64,000 bases of DNA, from the NCBI RefSeq assembly GCF_022761115.1, contig NZ_JAKWJS010000010.1, positions 44,328-108,327 of the forward strand, given 5' to 3'. Of the stretch, positions 17,583 through 28,104 are shown one piece after another. A model generated the notes under the pieces. The model worked only from the letters and a program-made list of their open reading frames with translations. It was not told the origin of the DNA and ran no database searches. Position numbers and translations under genes: made by a program. Every line of letters starts with the position of its first letter. Position 1 is the stretch's first letter. The stretch is from Dyella sp. RRB7. Lineage in GTDB: Bacteria; Pseudomonadota; Gammaproteobacteria; Xanthomonadales; Rhodanobacteraceae.

Positions 17583-17939
17583 TCAGGCAAGCCTGGTGCC
17601 GTTGGGAACGCGACGCTCGATGGTGGTAATCACCACGCCCTCTTCGGTCGGGAAGCCGGTGAGCAGAAACTGCGAGCGGAACGGGCCGATCTGCTTTTCG
17701 GGAAAATTGATCACGCCCACGATCTGCCGGCCCAGCAGGTCCTCGGCCTGGTAGAGCCGCGCGATCTGCGCGCTGGTCTTCTTCTCGCCATAGGGGCCGA
17801 AATCCGCCCACACCTTCCATGCCGGCTTGCGCGCCTCGGGGAATGCTTCCACCCGGGTCACCGTACCGGCCACCATCAGCACCTTCTCGAACTCGGCCCA
17901 GCTGATGTCCGCCAGGTCTGCCATCTTCGTCTCGCTCAT
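17583..17939 (-). CDS. csaA: CsaA-like tRNA-binding domain protein
   Basis: 118 residues from the ATG at 17939, preceded by GGAAGG and overlapping the stop of the upstream oxidoreductase gene (ATGA), so translation is coupled. It is a single EMAP-II/OB-fold tRNA-binding domain with [57 protein letters not shown] and the ending VPNGTRLA, as in Bacillus CsaA. CsaA proteins are dimeric and have been described as export chaperones that bind tRNA. The physiological role here is not known. Confidence 0.85.
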   Translation of the reverse strand: MSETKMADLADISWAEFEKVLMVAGTVTRVEAFPEARKPAWKVWADFGPYGEKKTSAQIARLYQAEDLLGRQIVGVINFPEKQIGPFRSQFLLTGFPTEEGVVITTIERRVPNGTRLA

Positions 17940-19225
17940 CCTTCCAACCTCGTCTTGAACCAGTCTTTGCCCTGCTGCCACCAGTAACTGGCCTGCGCAC
18001 CAAGATAACCCCAGGGGCGATAGGTGCGTGCCAAGCCATAACCACTGAACTGCCTCCAGCGATCATCGCCCTCGGCGAGCGCCGATGCCAGCAGCTCACC
18101 CGCTGCGCACGTGGGTGCCAGGCCGTGCCCGCCAAACGCCTGCGCCCACCACAGCCCGTCGCCCGAGCCGCCGATCTGTGGCATCTGGTGACGCGCATAG
18201 CTCATCAGGCCCGACCACGCATAGTCGATGCGTACACCCTTGAGCTGGGGAAATACGCGCAGCAGGTCCTGCGTAAGCAAGCGTTGCACGGCGCGTGGCG
18301 AGCGGTCGCGGATGGAAATGCGCCCGCCCCACAACAGCCGCGTATCCGGCAGTGGGCGGTAGTAGTCGAAGGCAAAGCGCGAATCGTAGATGGCCGAACG
18401 CGTATGCAGGCATTCGGCCAGGCGATCACCCAGCGGCTCGGTCACCATCACATAGGTGGCGATGGGCAGGATCGCCCGGTCGACCTGACGACGCAGTCCG
18501 GCGAGGTAGCCACCGCAAGCCAAGACCACCTGGTCGGCATGTACTGCGCCATGTGCGGTTTCGATGCGCCAGCGCGTGCCATCACGACGAAGCTGCCAGG
18601 CGTCGGTGTTCTCGTGGATGCGAACACCCTGCCCGGCTGCTGCACCTGCCAAGCCAATCGCCAGGTTGAGTGGATGCAGGTGCAGTGCATTACGTTCGTA
18701 GAGGCCGTCGAAATAGCGCTGGGTACGGATGCGCTCGCGCAGCTCGCCCTGCGGCACCCATTCCCATTCGATGCCGTAATGTTTCGCCAGCAGCGCTTGC
18801 CGCTGCCGCAGCACGGCGGGGTCACGAAACCAGTTGGCCCAGACGACGCCCTCGTCTACCACATCGCAGGGAATCGCATAGCGCGCCACCTGCTGGCGAA
18901 TACGCTCCACCGCCTCGGTAGTTAGGCCGAACAAGGTCCTGGCAGCGGCCTCACCCAGCTGATCAAGCAAGGATTGCTCACCCAGCGAGTAGCCCGCAAA
19001 TACGAAGCCGCCATTGCGACCGGATGCACCAAAGCCAACCTGCTCGCGCTCCAGCAGCACAACATCGGCCACACCGCGCTCGGCGAGGCCAAGCGCCGTA
19101 TGCAAACCGGCGAAGCCGCCACCGATGATCGCCACCCGCGCGTCGATGCGCTCCTGCAGCGGCGCATAGGGCGCGTAGGGCGTAGCCGTGGCGCGGTAAT
19201 AGGAAACTGCCGGTGACGAGCTCAT
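17936..19225 (-). CDS. FAD-dependent amine oxidase, PuuB-like
   Basis: 429 residues, DAO/GlcD fold. N-terminal FAD site [21 protein letters not shown], followed by [12 protein letters not shown], which is typical of gamma-glutamylputrescine oxidase (PuuB) and OrdL-type oxidases. The C-terminal [22 protein letters not shown] completes the flavin pocket. The early [16 protein letters not shown] also matches the PuuB N-terminus. PuuB oxidises gamma-glutamylputrescine in putrescine breakdown, but no puuA, puuC or puuD is nearby, so the substrate is uncertain. Its stop overlaps the csaA start. Confidence 0.82.
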   Translation of the reverse strand: MSSSPAVSYYRATATPYAPYAPLQERIDARVAIIGGGFAGLHTALGLAERGVADVVLLEREQVGFGASGRNGGFVFAGYSLGEQSLLDQLGEAAARTLFGLTTEAVERIRQQVARYAIPCDVVDEGVVWANWFRDPAVLRQRQALLAKHYGIEWEWVPQGELRERIRTQRYFDGLYERNALHLHPLNLAIGLAGAAAGQGVRIHENTDAWQLRRDGTRWRIETAHGAVHADQVVLACGGYLAGLRRQVDRAILPIATYVMVTEPLGDRLAECLHTRSAIYDSRFAFDYYRPLPDTRLLWGGRISIRDRSPRAVQRLLTQDLLRVFPQLKGVRIDYAWSGLMSYARHQMPQIGGSGDGLWWAQAFGGHGLAPTCAAGELLASALAEGDDRWRQFSGYGLARTYRPWGYLGAQASYWWQQGKDWFKTRLEG

Positions 19226-19316
19226 GCGCTATGCGTGCGGTTGTCTCGGTGACGACAAGTAAGCATAACGCAGGGTTACCACGTCTCTGCGACATGACTC
19301 ACGACACGGGGCCGAA

Positions 19317-21722
19317 CTACTCGACCAGGCTGACCCCGAGCGGTCGCTCGTCGCTGCGGCCATGGTCGTCCACCACGCGAACGGTGTAGTTACCCGCCGC
19401 CGGTGGCTGCCAGAAGAACGCCTCGCCCGGCGTCGTGCGTCCGACATACGCATCGTTGACGAACCAGTACATCTCGCGCACCGAGGCATCGGCATTGGCG
19501 CTGAAGGCGATGCGATCCTCCCCTGCCCGCTTCAAGCGCATCGCGTAGATGCTGCCGCGCAAGGGCGATGTCATCGCCGGCGGTTCGCCATCGATGCTCG
19601 CACCGGTACTACCGCAGGCATCGTTGCGCGGCGGCATGCGTCGGGGAATGCCCGCCTGCACGAACACGCGTTGCAGCTCCGAGGGCCAGAACTCGTACAC
19701 CTCTACATGCGTGTGCTTGCCTGCATACGGCGGGCATGCCGGCTTGCCGGTCGCATCGTCGATCACCACCGGGCGGTGCACCTGGCTTACGCGGATGGGC
19801 GACTTGCCCGGAATAAACCAGGTCATGCCGCGCTGGGGACACCACTGGTTGGGCAGGTCGCCGCTGGCCAGGCAGATATCCACCCGGCGCAGGTGAGCTG
19901 GCATATGCCTCACCGGCTCGCTCATCTGCGGCTGGGCGGCATGCAGTGCGTCGACGATCTGGAAGAACAATGGCGCGGCCGCCTCCACGCCGACGAAAGC
20001 CTGATTGCTGCTGCCATCGAAGTTGCCCACCCACACCACCAGCACATAGGGCCCGAAACTGCCGACGGTCCAGGCATCGCGGAAGCCCCACGAGGTGCCG
20101 GTTTTCCAGTACACCGGCAGGCGATCCGGCTGGGCGCCGGTGGTTTCATCAGGGCGCGGATTCTGTCGCAGCATATCCATCACCATGAAACTCGCCTCGT
20201 CGCTCAGCAGGCGCGTGCCGGCAGCCGGTGGCTCTGCCGCGGTGAGCCTCAGCGGCCGCAACTCGCCGCGATTGGCCAGCATGGCGTAGAGACCGGCCAG
20301 TTCCTGCATGGTCACTTCGCCGCCACCCAGCACGAGCGCGAGGCCATAGTGTTTCTCGCTCGCCATGCGGCTGATGCCGGCATCGCGCAGGAACTGGTAA
20401 AGCGTCGGCTGCTGCAACTGCGAGGCCACCCACACGGCGGGGATGTTGCGGCTGCGGATCAGCGCCTCAGTCGCCGTCACCGGGCCCAGGAAATGCCCAT
20501 CGAAGTTCTCCGGCGTATAGGGGCCGAACGCCGTGGGCACATCCCTCAGCACGGTCTGCGGATGCAGTACGCCCTCGTCGAATCCCAGCGCATAGATGAA
20601 GGGCTTCAGGGTGGAACCGGGCGAGCGCTTGGCCAGCGTGCCGTTCACCTGGCCCTGGATATCGGCATTGGCGTAGTCGGCCGACCCTACCAGCGCCTTC
20701 ACGCCCATATCGCGGGTATCGAGCAGGATGGCCGTGGCGTTGCGGATGCCACGCCCCTGGTTGCGCTGGATATAGCGACCGATCTGGCGCTCCAGCACAT
20801 GTTGCAGGTCCAGGTCGAGCGTGGTGGTGACGCGGCTGTCCTGCTCGCCCGAAGCGATGCGCCGGGCCGCCAGCACCTGGTCCACGGCATGCGGCGCTTC
20901 GAACGGCAACTGCGACAGCGGCCGCAAGCGCAGTGGCAAGGCAAACAAGGGCCGCAACGCTGCATCTTGCGGGTGACGGACTATCCAGCGCGCGTAGAGG
21001 CGGTTGCGCGACGCGCTCAGGTTGGCGCCGATCACATCCTTCGCGGCGGCAGCGGCGCCAGCCTGCAGCCGCCGCGTCGGGTCCTGTGGAATCACCGCCA
21101 ACGTCAGCGCCTCAGGCAGGCTCAGCGCGCTAGCCGACTTGTCGAAATAGGCCACGCTGGCCGCACCTACACCTTCCACGTTGCGGCCATAGGGTGCGTC
21201 GTTGAGATATGCCTCGAGAATCTGGTCTTTCGAATAGAACAGTTCCAGTTGCACGGCACGCGCCACCTGGCGCAACTTGCCCATCGGCGTGCGGGTATTG
21301 AGGCGCCACAGCAGGCGCGCCAGCTGCATGGTGATGGTGGAACCACCCTGCCGATTGCCATGGCTGACATAGGTGACCCAGGCCCCGCGCACCAAGCCGT
21401 AAACGTTGAAGCCCGGATGCCAGCGGTACCAGCGATCCTCATGCAGCTGCACGCCCTCGATCAGCGCCGGCGAAATATCCTTGAGCGGCACCCACAGCCG
21501 GTAGCGATCGTCGGAGGCCAAGGTCAGGCGCATGAGGCGGCCACGCGCGTCGTACACCGCCGTCGACGAAGGCAGCCAGTCGCGCAGCGGCCGATGCGGC
21601 CACAGGCGACAACCCACCAGCACGACCGCCACCAACGCCAGACCCACCAGCCAGTTCTGCCAGCGATACAGCCAGCGCAACCAGGCGCGGCACCAGCGGA
21701 CCAGGGTGGATGACGTGATCAT
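19317..21722 (-). CDS. pbpC: Penicillin-binding protein 1C
   Basis: 801 residues. One N-terminal membrane helix (about 23-40), then a GT51 glycosyltransferase domain with QLHEDRWYRWHPG and the RQGGSTITMQLARLL block. The transpeptidase domain has S370-T-L-K373, the SRN motif in IRSRNIPAVW and KTGTS in YWKTGTSWGFRDAW. The C-terminal BiPBP_C domain (last ~90 residues) is characteristic of PBP1C. It should sit in the inner membrane and polymerise or repair peptidoglycan. It lies 49 bases after an alpha-2-macroglobulin gene, a pairing conserved in many proteobacteria and proposed as a repair and defence unit. Confidence 0.95.
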   Translation of the reverse strand: MITSSTLVRWCRAWLRWLYRWQNWLVGLALVAVVLVGCRLWPHRPLRDWLPSSTAVYDARGRLMRLTLASDDRYRLWVPLKDISPALIEGVQLHEDRWYRWHPGFNVYGLVRGAWVTYVSHGNRQGGSTITMQLARLLWRLNTRTPMGKLRQVARAVQLELFYSKDQILEAYLNDAPYGRNVEGVGAASVAYFDKSASALSLPEALTLAVIPQDPTRRLQAGAAAAAKDVIGANLSASRNRLYARWIVRHPQDAALRPLFALPLRLRPLSQLPFEAPHAVDQVLAARRIASGEQDSRVTTTLDLDLQHVLERQIGRYIQRNQGRGIRNATAILLDTRDMGVKALVGSADYANADIQGQVNGTLAKRSPGSTLKPFIYALGFDEGVLHPQTVLRDVPTAFGPYTPENFDGHFLGPVTATEALIRSRNIPAVWVASQLQQPTLYQFLRDAGISRMASEKHYGLALVLGGGEVTMQELAGLYAMLANRGELRPLRLTAAEPPAAGTRLLSDEASFMVMDMLRQNPRPDETTGAQPDRLPVYWKTGTSWGFRDAWTVGSFGPYVLVVWVGNFDGSSNQAFVGVEAAAPLFFQIVDALHAAQPQMSEPVRHMPAHLRRVDICLASGDLPNQWCPQRGMTWFIPGKSPIRVSQVHRPVVIDDATGKPACPPYAGKHTHVEVYEFWPSELQRVFVQAGIPRRMPPRNDACGSTGASIDGEPPAMTSPLRGSIYAMRLKRAGEDRIAFSANADASVREMYWFVNDAYVGRTTPGEAFFWQPPAAGNYTVRVVDDHGRSDERPLGVSLVE

Positions 21723-21771
21723 GCAGGGATATCGATCGGCGCGCCTTCGTCAGGAAGGCGCGCCGTTCTCC

Positions 21772-24700
21772 TCAGGGTTGGCGTACGACATTCAGCGTCA
21801 CGCCGCCGGCCGTGCGCGCCTGCACACGCCGGTCGTACAGCGCCTCGCCATAGGCCGGCGGCACGATGAACTTGCCGGCATTGGTGGCCTTGATGCGATA
21901 GACGAACTCACCGACGTTCGAGGTCGCCGTACCGTAGAGCACGACGCGATCCTCGCGCACATCCGCGTAGTCCAGCGCCCAGCTGGAGTTGCCCACGCCG
22001 ATCGGCGAACGCCACTCGCTGGCCTTCACGTCGCTGTCGCCGCCACCATCACCGTGATCGCGACCATCCTGCTGCTGATCCGTGACGGCCGGCGGCGGCT
22101 GGATCACCGGCTCGAAGCCACCGGGCAACAGGTCAACGATGGCGATGTCGTCATAGTCGCTGCCGTCGGTGCTGCGGATCTTCAGATGTACGTCGATCTC
22201 CTGGCCCACGGTCACCTTGTCGATGGCCTTGCCATTGGTGTCGGTGTAGTCGCGGGTGATTTCCAGCCCATCCTTGATGGCCTTGGCCGGCTGGTCACGA
22301 TCGTAGCCGCCCTGGCTGACCACGCGCCAAGCCGGCAAGCTGCTGTCGTTGGTGAAGCGCAGGCGCCTGGCGTCCGCACTCCAGCTACCCGCCTGCAGCA
22401 GGTTGCCCTGCGGCGCGGCAATCGCCTTGACCGAGCCGTCGGCCATCACCTGATCGATGCGCAGCTTGTCGAGCTGCGTGTTGTTTTCCTGTGCGTAAGT
22501 ATCCAGCGCCAGCAAGACCATCGACGACGACAAGGTGTTGTACCAGCCGTACTGCAGCGGCTCGGTGATGTTCTCCATCACGCGTGGCGACAGCGCCTTG
22601 GCCCGATCCGGGAAATGCTTGCTGAGCAGGTACAACGTGGTGGCGTCACGCGTCAGCGAGTCGTAGTAATAGCCGTAACTGTAGTCCTTGTCGGCCTTGC
22701 TGCGCTCAAGCAGCTTCTGTGGGCCGGCGATGAGCTGCGCGGCCTGCTTGTCCTGCTTGAGCAACTGGTACGACGCCGCCAACCATGCCGCGGCCAGGTC
22801 GTTCTTCCACTGGTCGGGATAGGCATCCTGCAAGCGCTTCTGCACGGCAGCCAGGTCATTGGTGGTGACGTTGCCCTGGCGGGTCAGCAGGTACACCGCG
22901 TAGGCGCGCTGGCGCACCAGATCCAGCCCATCGAGGCTGTCGTCGCTCGCCAGTTGCTTGAGGTACGTGTTGCCGGCATCGAACATGTCGCGCGGAATAT
23001 CCACGCCACGATCGCGCGCTTCCAGCATGAAGTGCATGGCGTACGTGGACACGAACGGGTTCGCATCCGGTGTGGCCGACCACAGGCCGAAACCGCCCTG
23101 CCCGTTCTGGCGCGAATGCAGCACGTCGAGGAACTGCGACATCGCCTCCTCGTTGGTGAGCTTCTTGCCGCCATTCATCACCGGCTGCAACGCATCGGCG
23201 AACACCTTGACCTGCGGCCACTTGGACAACACCAGTCGCGGCATGGCCGCACTCACGATCTGCTCGCTGCAGTAGTGCTGGAAGTTCACCAGATAGGTGG
23301 TGAGGCCACTCGACAATACGAGCGGGATGTTGGACATGGCCGCATCGCGCGAGGCGTACTCGCTGTACATGCGCCGCAGCTCCGGCTGGTCCTGCTTGCC
23401 GCCGGCATCCACGCGTCCCACGTCCACCTGGGTGCGATAGGCCGACGCCGGACGCACCGAGACATCCACGCCCTGTCGCGCCGACTTGTCGCCATAAGCG
23501 GCCACGAAGCTCAGGTTGCCCGAGCCCAGCTTGTCGGTGGCCTTGACCCGGAACAGCACCACGCCCTCGCGCATCTCGCCCAGGTTCACGTTCTGGGTCG
23601 CGGAGCCCAGCACCTGCAACTGCGGCCCGGTCTTGAGCGTCACGTTCACCGGCACCTGCTTGCCGCCCAGCCCGGTGAGATTGTTGGCCACGCCCACGCT
23701 TACCTCGGCCTCGTCACCGGGAGCCAGCGTGGTCGGTACGTTCGGCGACAGCACGAAGTCGCCACGCACCGTGGTGGAGCCTTCGAAGGTGCCGATGCGA
23801 TCGGGCGACACGGCCACCGCCATCACATGCAGCTTGCCGTTGAAGTAGTCCGGCACCTGATAGGTCAACTCCTTCTCGCCGCTCACGTCGACAATGCCCG
23901 ACCAGTAGGCGACCGGCTTGTCGCGCTTGCGCTTGAACGGATTGAGCTGCCGCCCAATGGCGCCATCGGCATCGCCGCCCGGCGCGGCCATCGACATCAG
24001 CTTCTCGAAGTCAGGCAGGATCAGGTCGAGAATCTGCGACGTGCCCACTTCCAGCATGCGCTTGCGGAAGAAGAACTTCAGCGGGTCGCCGAGCTTGTAG
24101 CGAGCCACCTGCAGGATGCCTTCGTCCACCGCGAACACCACCATGCGGGTGGGCTGTGGCGCGCTGAGCTTGAACGTCACCGTTTCGCCCGGCTTCACCA
24201 GCGCCGGCGAGTCGACCTTGATCGCATTGCGCCGCGCATCGAGGTTCACCGAGAACGGCACCACGCCATAGCTCAACGGACTCATGAAGATCTCGTCCGA
24301 GGACGGATCACGGATGTACTGCACGTTGATGTAGCCGTTGCCTTCGAAATCCGCCGGCACGGTGATGTGCTGCACCGAGCTGGTGGTGTCGGCGTGGAAC
24401 CAGGCGTGCGCGTAGACCTTGTCGCGCTCGATGGTGATCAGGCCACTGCCGGCATACGGCGCGCGGATGGCGATATCCACCGATTCGCCGGGTGCATAGT
24501 CCTGCTTGCTGAGGTTGAGCTGCAGCTCGGCATTGCGGTCGAGCGAGCGCGAAACGTTGGCGGCGCCCGCCACCGAGTACTCGACGCGGTTCACCTCGAC
24601 GCCGTCGCTGCTGCGCACGATCACCAGCGCATAGTTGCCGGGCTTGTCGGTGGGCAGGGTGTAGTCCATGCCGGCCGCGGGAATGGCCAGCGGCTTCTCG

Positions 24701-27700
24701 TCGAGCGGAATCTCCTTGAGCTTGGACTGGTACTTGTAGACACCGGAATCCTGCCTGGTCAGCACGGAGATGTAGCGGCGCTCGACCAGGCGTGCCTTCA
24801 GTTCGGTGAGCGGCATCGACTTGGCGGTGTGATCGATGGCCACCAGGTGCACGCTGCGCGGCGCAGCGCGATTGACGTAGTCGAGGTTGTCCACCGACTT
24901 GTAGCCGACCAGCCAGTCGTTGTTGGACACCAGCGTCTGCGCCGCGGCGGCGACGCTGCGGCCGCCTTCGGGTTCGTAGGCCTTGGCCAGGAAGTACAGC
25001 TGATAGGTCGCATCGGCGTACTTCTTCAGGTCCAGGTCGAACTCGGCATGCCCCTTGTCGTCGGTCTCGCCGTCCTGCAGCGATTCTTCGTAGCCCTCCT
25101 TGGCACGACGCACGTCGTAGAAGTGATAGTCCGGCCAGCTGCGGAACGCAGGCCATGCCGGGCGCAGGGTCAACGAAGCCTCGACCCGGCGATTGGCGGC
25201 CGGCGTGCCGAACAGGTTCATTACATCGACGATGCCCTTGATCTGGTCGGGTTTCACCCAGCCCTCGGCTACCTGTCCCGCGAGCTTGGCCTCGACTTTC
25301 ATGCGATCAGGCAGGAACTCCTTCACCTGCAGCGTGGTGCTGCCGATCTGCGCGCTGGCCTTGCCATCCTTGACGATGTACAGGTTCACCGTCCAGGTGC
25401 CGGTAGGCGCGGTTTCGGCCGGCGCGTACGCCAGTTCGCCAAAGCCCGACGCATCCATCGACAACGGCAGCTGCTTCACCGTCATGCCGCGCGGGTCGAC
25501 GATTTCGGCCTGCAACGGAATACCCACCACGCTGCGGGTCCAGCTGGCGGCCCGCACGATCAGGCCGACATGGAAGGTATCGCCCGGGCGATAGATGCCG
25601 CGGTCGGAGAACAGATAGGCCGACAACTGCCCTTCGTTCTGCGCATTGCGCTCGCCGCCCACGTCGAAGCGGGAGAAATCGAGCTTGCGCTCGACGCTGC
25701 TGTACCCCCCGATGGGCAGGAACGACAGATCGTCGCCCTTCTTCACCACGTAGAGCGTCGGTTGCTTCTCACGCTCCAGCCCCTTGAAGGTGGGGAAGTG
25801 CACCACGCCGTCAGCCGCGGTGGTTTCGCTGAAAAGCGTCTGGCCGTTGACCGCCAGCACCGACACATTGGCGCCCACCACCGGTTCGCCGCTGCGGATG
25901 GACTGTACGAACACATCCTGGCTGCCATCCAGCGCACGCTTCACCAGCATGCCCAGGTCGGTCACCACGATCATGCGGGTATCGGAGGGAACGGGCGCGT
26001 TGTCGTCGGTTGCATTGTCCGACATGTCGCCTTGATCGCCCTCGGCACCCTCCGACTCGCCGTCGCCAGCATCGTTGCGCGGCGCGGCCTGCGCCCCGGC
26101 TTGCGCGGCTTTGCGGGCCTCCTCCTGCTTCTGTTCGGCGACGGCGTCGTAGCTGGACAGATGCAGCAGGAACACACCGCGCTTGCCGTCCTTCAGGTAC
26201 TGGCCCAGGTCGACGCCCTCGTAGTGCGCCTTGGCCGGATCGCCCTTGGGGAAGCTGCGCTTCTGCTCGAAGCGTTCCACGATGTGGTCTTCGCTGAACT
26301 CGTAGCTCAGTTGGGGATTCGCGTAGGTGCCCTGGTTGAAACTGACCAGGTGCTGCAGCTGGTCGGGCAACACACGACCGATCTCCATGCGCATGCCCGG
26401 CAGGTTGCGCGACACCACGGAAATCCGCTTGCTGCCCGAGATCGACAGCAGCGAGCCATCGGCCATGAAGCGCAGCAGCTTGGGGTAATCCGGCACGGTG
26501 ACCACGTCGGCGTGCGCCTTGCCAAGGATGTAGCCGCCGAAGGACTTCAGCCCCTTTTCCACGCGCACATAGATCCGCTGACCGGGTTCGGCCTGGTATT
26601 TGAAACTCTGCACCGCGTCGTAGTCGTTTTCGGTGGGCACCAGCTCGAGCTTCAGCGGCTGCGCCTGGCGCAGCTCGGCTTCGCCCACTTCGGAGGCACT
26701 CCAGCTGTAAGGCGGCTCATCGTCGCCCTGCTTCACGCCGGCTTTGCGCTTGGGCAATACCCAAGCCTTGGTCAGGCCAGCCAGCTCGCTGTCACGCACG
26801 TTGCCACCGACGTTGACCACCAGCACCTGCTCGGGCTCGTACTTCTCGTTGTCCACCAGGGTGGGAGCGATGTTGTCGATGGACAGGCTATAGAGCCCGG
26901 GCACGCGAACGCGGGCATTGAGCGCATTGGCCGTGCCATCGCCGCCACGAATGCTGCGTACGCCTTTGCCGATGCTGTACTGCACGCCGCCCTCGTCGCG
27001 CGGCAAGGCCAGGGGCTGCGAATGAATCCAGGCATGCAGCTTGGGCTGGTCATAGGTCACGGTGAACTTGAGCGGCGCGTCGCTGCCGTCGCGTTGCGCC
27101 AACGCCACGCCAATGCGCTTTTCGAAATCCACCGAGTCGACCGGGTAATTGAAGGCGACCGGGAGTATGGTTTTCTTGGCTGTGGCGTCCTGCGGATCCT
27201 GGTAGAACTCGCCATTCTGCAGACTGGCCTCGAAGGCCACCGTATCGAAGCTGAAATGGTCCTCCGCCATCAGCACGTGGCCCGCAAAGGCCTTGGCCGC
27301 ATCGAAACGAACCTCGTAATGGCGGCCGATCGGCCAGTCCTCATCGGGTACGAAGCGCAGCGTGTGATCGTCAATCCAGGTCCAGCGCCCCTTGGCGGCG
27401 GGCTGCATGACGATGCCGCTGGTGACCGGCTTGCCAACCAGCTCGATCGGCGCCGCGGACCCGGAGAAGTTGAGCGTCAACGGATGGATAGTGATCGGCT
27501 GCGTCGCGTAATCCGTCAGCGCCGGGGCCTCGACCGCGAACGTGATGCGCGCAGGTTCCACCGGCCTGGGACGATGCTGGTACCACTGCCAGCCGAACCA
27601 GCCGCCCGCCCCCAGCACCAGAGCCCCCACCAGCACGCCGGCCGCCTGTGCCGGCCGTTGCCGGATCCAGCCTCCCGTGGCCGGCAGCCAGGCTGGCGCC

Positions 27701-27807
27701 GACCAGCTGACCTGCCCCAGCAAGGGGCGCAGGATCAAGCCTATGCCCGAGAACAGGCCGCGCAGCAGACGCAACGGCAGCAACAGCAGAAACCGCAACA
27801 GATCCAT
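21772..27807 (-). CDS. yfhM: Bacterial alpha-2-macroglobulin with thioester motif
   Basis: 2011 residues from the ATG at 27807, which has AGGGAAG upstream; an ATG 14 codons earlier is less likely. A short basic N-terminus and one membrane helix (about 68-88, AGVLVGALVLGAGGWFGWQWY) anchor it in the inner membrane. There is no lipobox, unlike the E. coli YfhM lipoprotein. A chain of macroglobulin domains follows. The thioester motif C1513-S-E-Q1516 is intact, preceded by LVNFQHY and followed by an alpha-helical TED region. Such proteins are thought to trap invading proteases in the periplasm while the partner PBP1C repairs the wall. Longer than the ~1650-residue E. coli protein. Confidence 0.92.
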   Translation of the reverse strand: MDLLRFLLLLPLRLLRGLFSGIGLILRPLLGQVSWSAPAWLPATGGWIRQRPAQAAGVLVGALVLGAGGWFGWQWYQHRPRPVEPARITFAVEAPALTDYATQPITIHPLTLNFSGSAAPIELVGKPVTSGIVMQPAAKGRWTWIDDHTLRFVPDEDWPIGRHYEVRFDAAKAFAGHVLMAEDHFSFDTVAFEASLQNGEFYQDPQDATAKKTILPVAFNYPVDSVDFEKRIGVALAQRDGSDAPLKFTVTYDQPKLHAWIHSQPLALPRDEGGVQYSIGKGVRSIRGGDGTANALNARVRVPGLYSLSIDNIAPTLVDNEKYEPEQVLVVNVGGNVRDSELAGLTKAWVLPKRKAGVKQGDDEPPYSWSASEVGEAELRQAQPLKLELVPTENDYDAVQSFKYQAEPGQRIYVRVEKGLKSFGGYILGKAHADVVTVPDYPKLLRFMADGSLLSISGSKRISVVSRNLPGMRMEIGRVLPDQLQHLVSFNQGTYANPQLSYEFSEDHIVERFEQKRSFPKGDPAKAHYEGVDLGQYLKDGKRGVFLLHLSSYDAVAEQKQEEARKAAQAGAQAAPRNDAGDGESEGAEGDQGDMSDNATDDNAPVPSDTRMIVVTDLGMLVKRALDGSQDVFVQSIRSGEPVVGANVSVLAVNGQTLFSETTAADGVVHFPTFKGLEREKQPTLYVVKKGDDLSFLPIGGYSSVERKLDFSRFDVGGERNAQNEGQLSAYLFSDRGIYRPGDTFHVGLIVRAASWTRSVVGIPLQAEIVDPRGMTVKQLPLSMDASGFGELAYAPAETAPTGTWTVNLYIVKDGKASAQIGSTTLQVKEFLPDRMKVEAKLAGQVAEGWVKPDQIKGIVDVMNLFGTPAANRRVEASLTLRPAWPAFRSWPDYHFYDVRRAKEGYEESLQDGETDDKGHAEFDLDLKKYADATYQLYFLAKAYEPEGGRSVAAAAQTLVSNNDWLVGYKSVDNLDYVNRAAPRSVHLVAIDHTAKSMPLTELKARLVERRYISVLTRQDSGVYKYQSKLKEIPLDEKPLAIPAAGMDYTLPTDKPGNYALVIVRSSDGVEVNRVEYSVAGAANVSRSLDRNAELQLNLSKQDYAPGESVDIAIRAPYAGSGLITIERDKVYAHAWFHADTTSSVQHITVPADFEGNGYINVQYIRDPSSDEIFMSPLSYGVVPFSVNLDARRNAIKVDSPALVKPGETVTFKLSAPQPTRMVVFAVDEGILQVARYKLGDPLKFFFRKRMLEVGTSQILDLILPDFEKLMSMAAPGGDADGAIGRQLNPFKRKRDKPVAYWSGIVDVSGEKELTYQVPDYFNGKLHVMAVAVSPDRIGTFEGSTTVRGDFVLSPNVPTTLAPGDEAEVSVGVANNLTGLGGKQVPVNVTLKTGPQLQVLGSATQNVNLGEMREGVVLFRVKATDKLGSGNLSFVAAYGDKSARQGVDVSVRPASAYRTQVDVGRVDAGGKQDQPELRRMYSEYASRDAAMSNIPLVLSSGLTTYLVNFQHYCSEQIVSAAMPRLVLSKWPQVKVFADALQPVMNGGKKLTNEEAMSQFLDVLHSRQNGQGGFGLWSATPDANPFVSTYAMHFMLEARDRGVDIPRDMFDAGNTYLKQLASDDSLDGLDLVRQRAYAVYLLTRQGNVTTNDLAAVQKRLQDAYPDQWKNDLAAAWLAASYQLLKQDKQAAQLIAGPQKLLERSKADKDYSYGYYYDSLTRDATTLYLLSKHFPDRAKALSPRVMENITEPLQYGWYNTLSSSMVLLALDTYAQENNTQLDKLRIDQVMADGSVKAIAAPQGNLLQAGSWSADARRLRFTNDSSLPAWRVVSQGGYDRDQPAKAIKDGLEITRDYTDTNGKAIDKVTVGQEIDVHLKIRSTDGSDYDDIAIVDLLPGGFEPVIQPPPAVTDQQQDGRDHGDGGGDSDVKASEWRSPIGVGNSSWALDYADVREDRVVLYGTATSNVGEFVYRIKATNAGKFIVPPAYGEALYDRRVQARTAGGVTLNVVRQP

Positions 27808-28064
27808 GATGCTTCCCTGGCTTTCATCCGATGAACACGAAGACGGCATGCCGCCGGCCCAGGGTACGGATCGGATGCGTCAAAACGCCCGCCTCTTGCG
27901 AAGCGGAGTTAAGACAACCGGTGTACCCATGGCCATGCTGCGCGCCAAACATGGCGGAACGCGGGAGGGATTCTGACATGCGTCCGTCAAAGACGCAGTC
28001 GGATAAGTCTGATTCCGGGAAGACTGCCGTCTCTACCCTGCCTTGCGCAGGGGATCGCCGGGGC

Positions 28065-28092
28065 GAATCACCGGCCCGCAGGCCGGCGATTC
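28065..28092. other. Strong inverted repeat between galU and the macroglobulin gene
   Basis: Twelve-bp arms (GAATCACCGGCC / GGCCGGCGATTC, one G-T pair) 13 bases after the galU stop. There is no T run. It may protect the galU mRNA end or slow read-through. The rest of the 297-base gap (27808-28104) shows nothing further. Confidence 0.5.
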
Positions 28093-28104
28093 AGCGTGCA
28101 ACAT

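Noticed and set aside
21532..27834. A 2100-codon open frame on the plus strand opposite the macroglobulin gene
   Set aside because: It runs antisense to a fully homologous protein and has no family motifs; its composition (Ala/Gly/Arg/His-rich) is typical of mirror frames in GC-rich genes.
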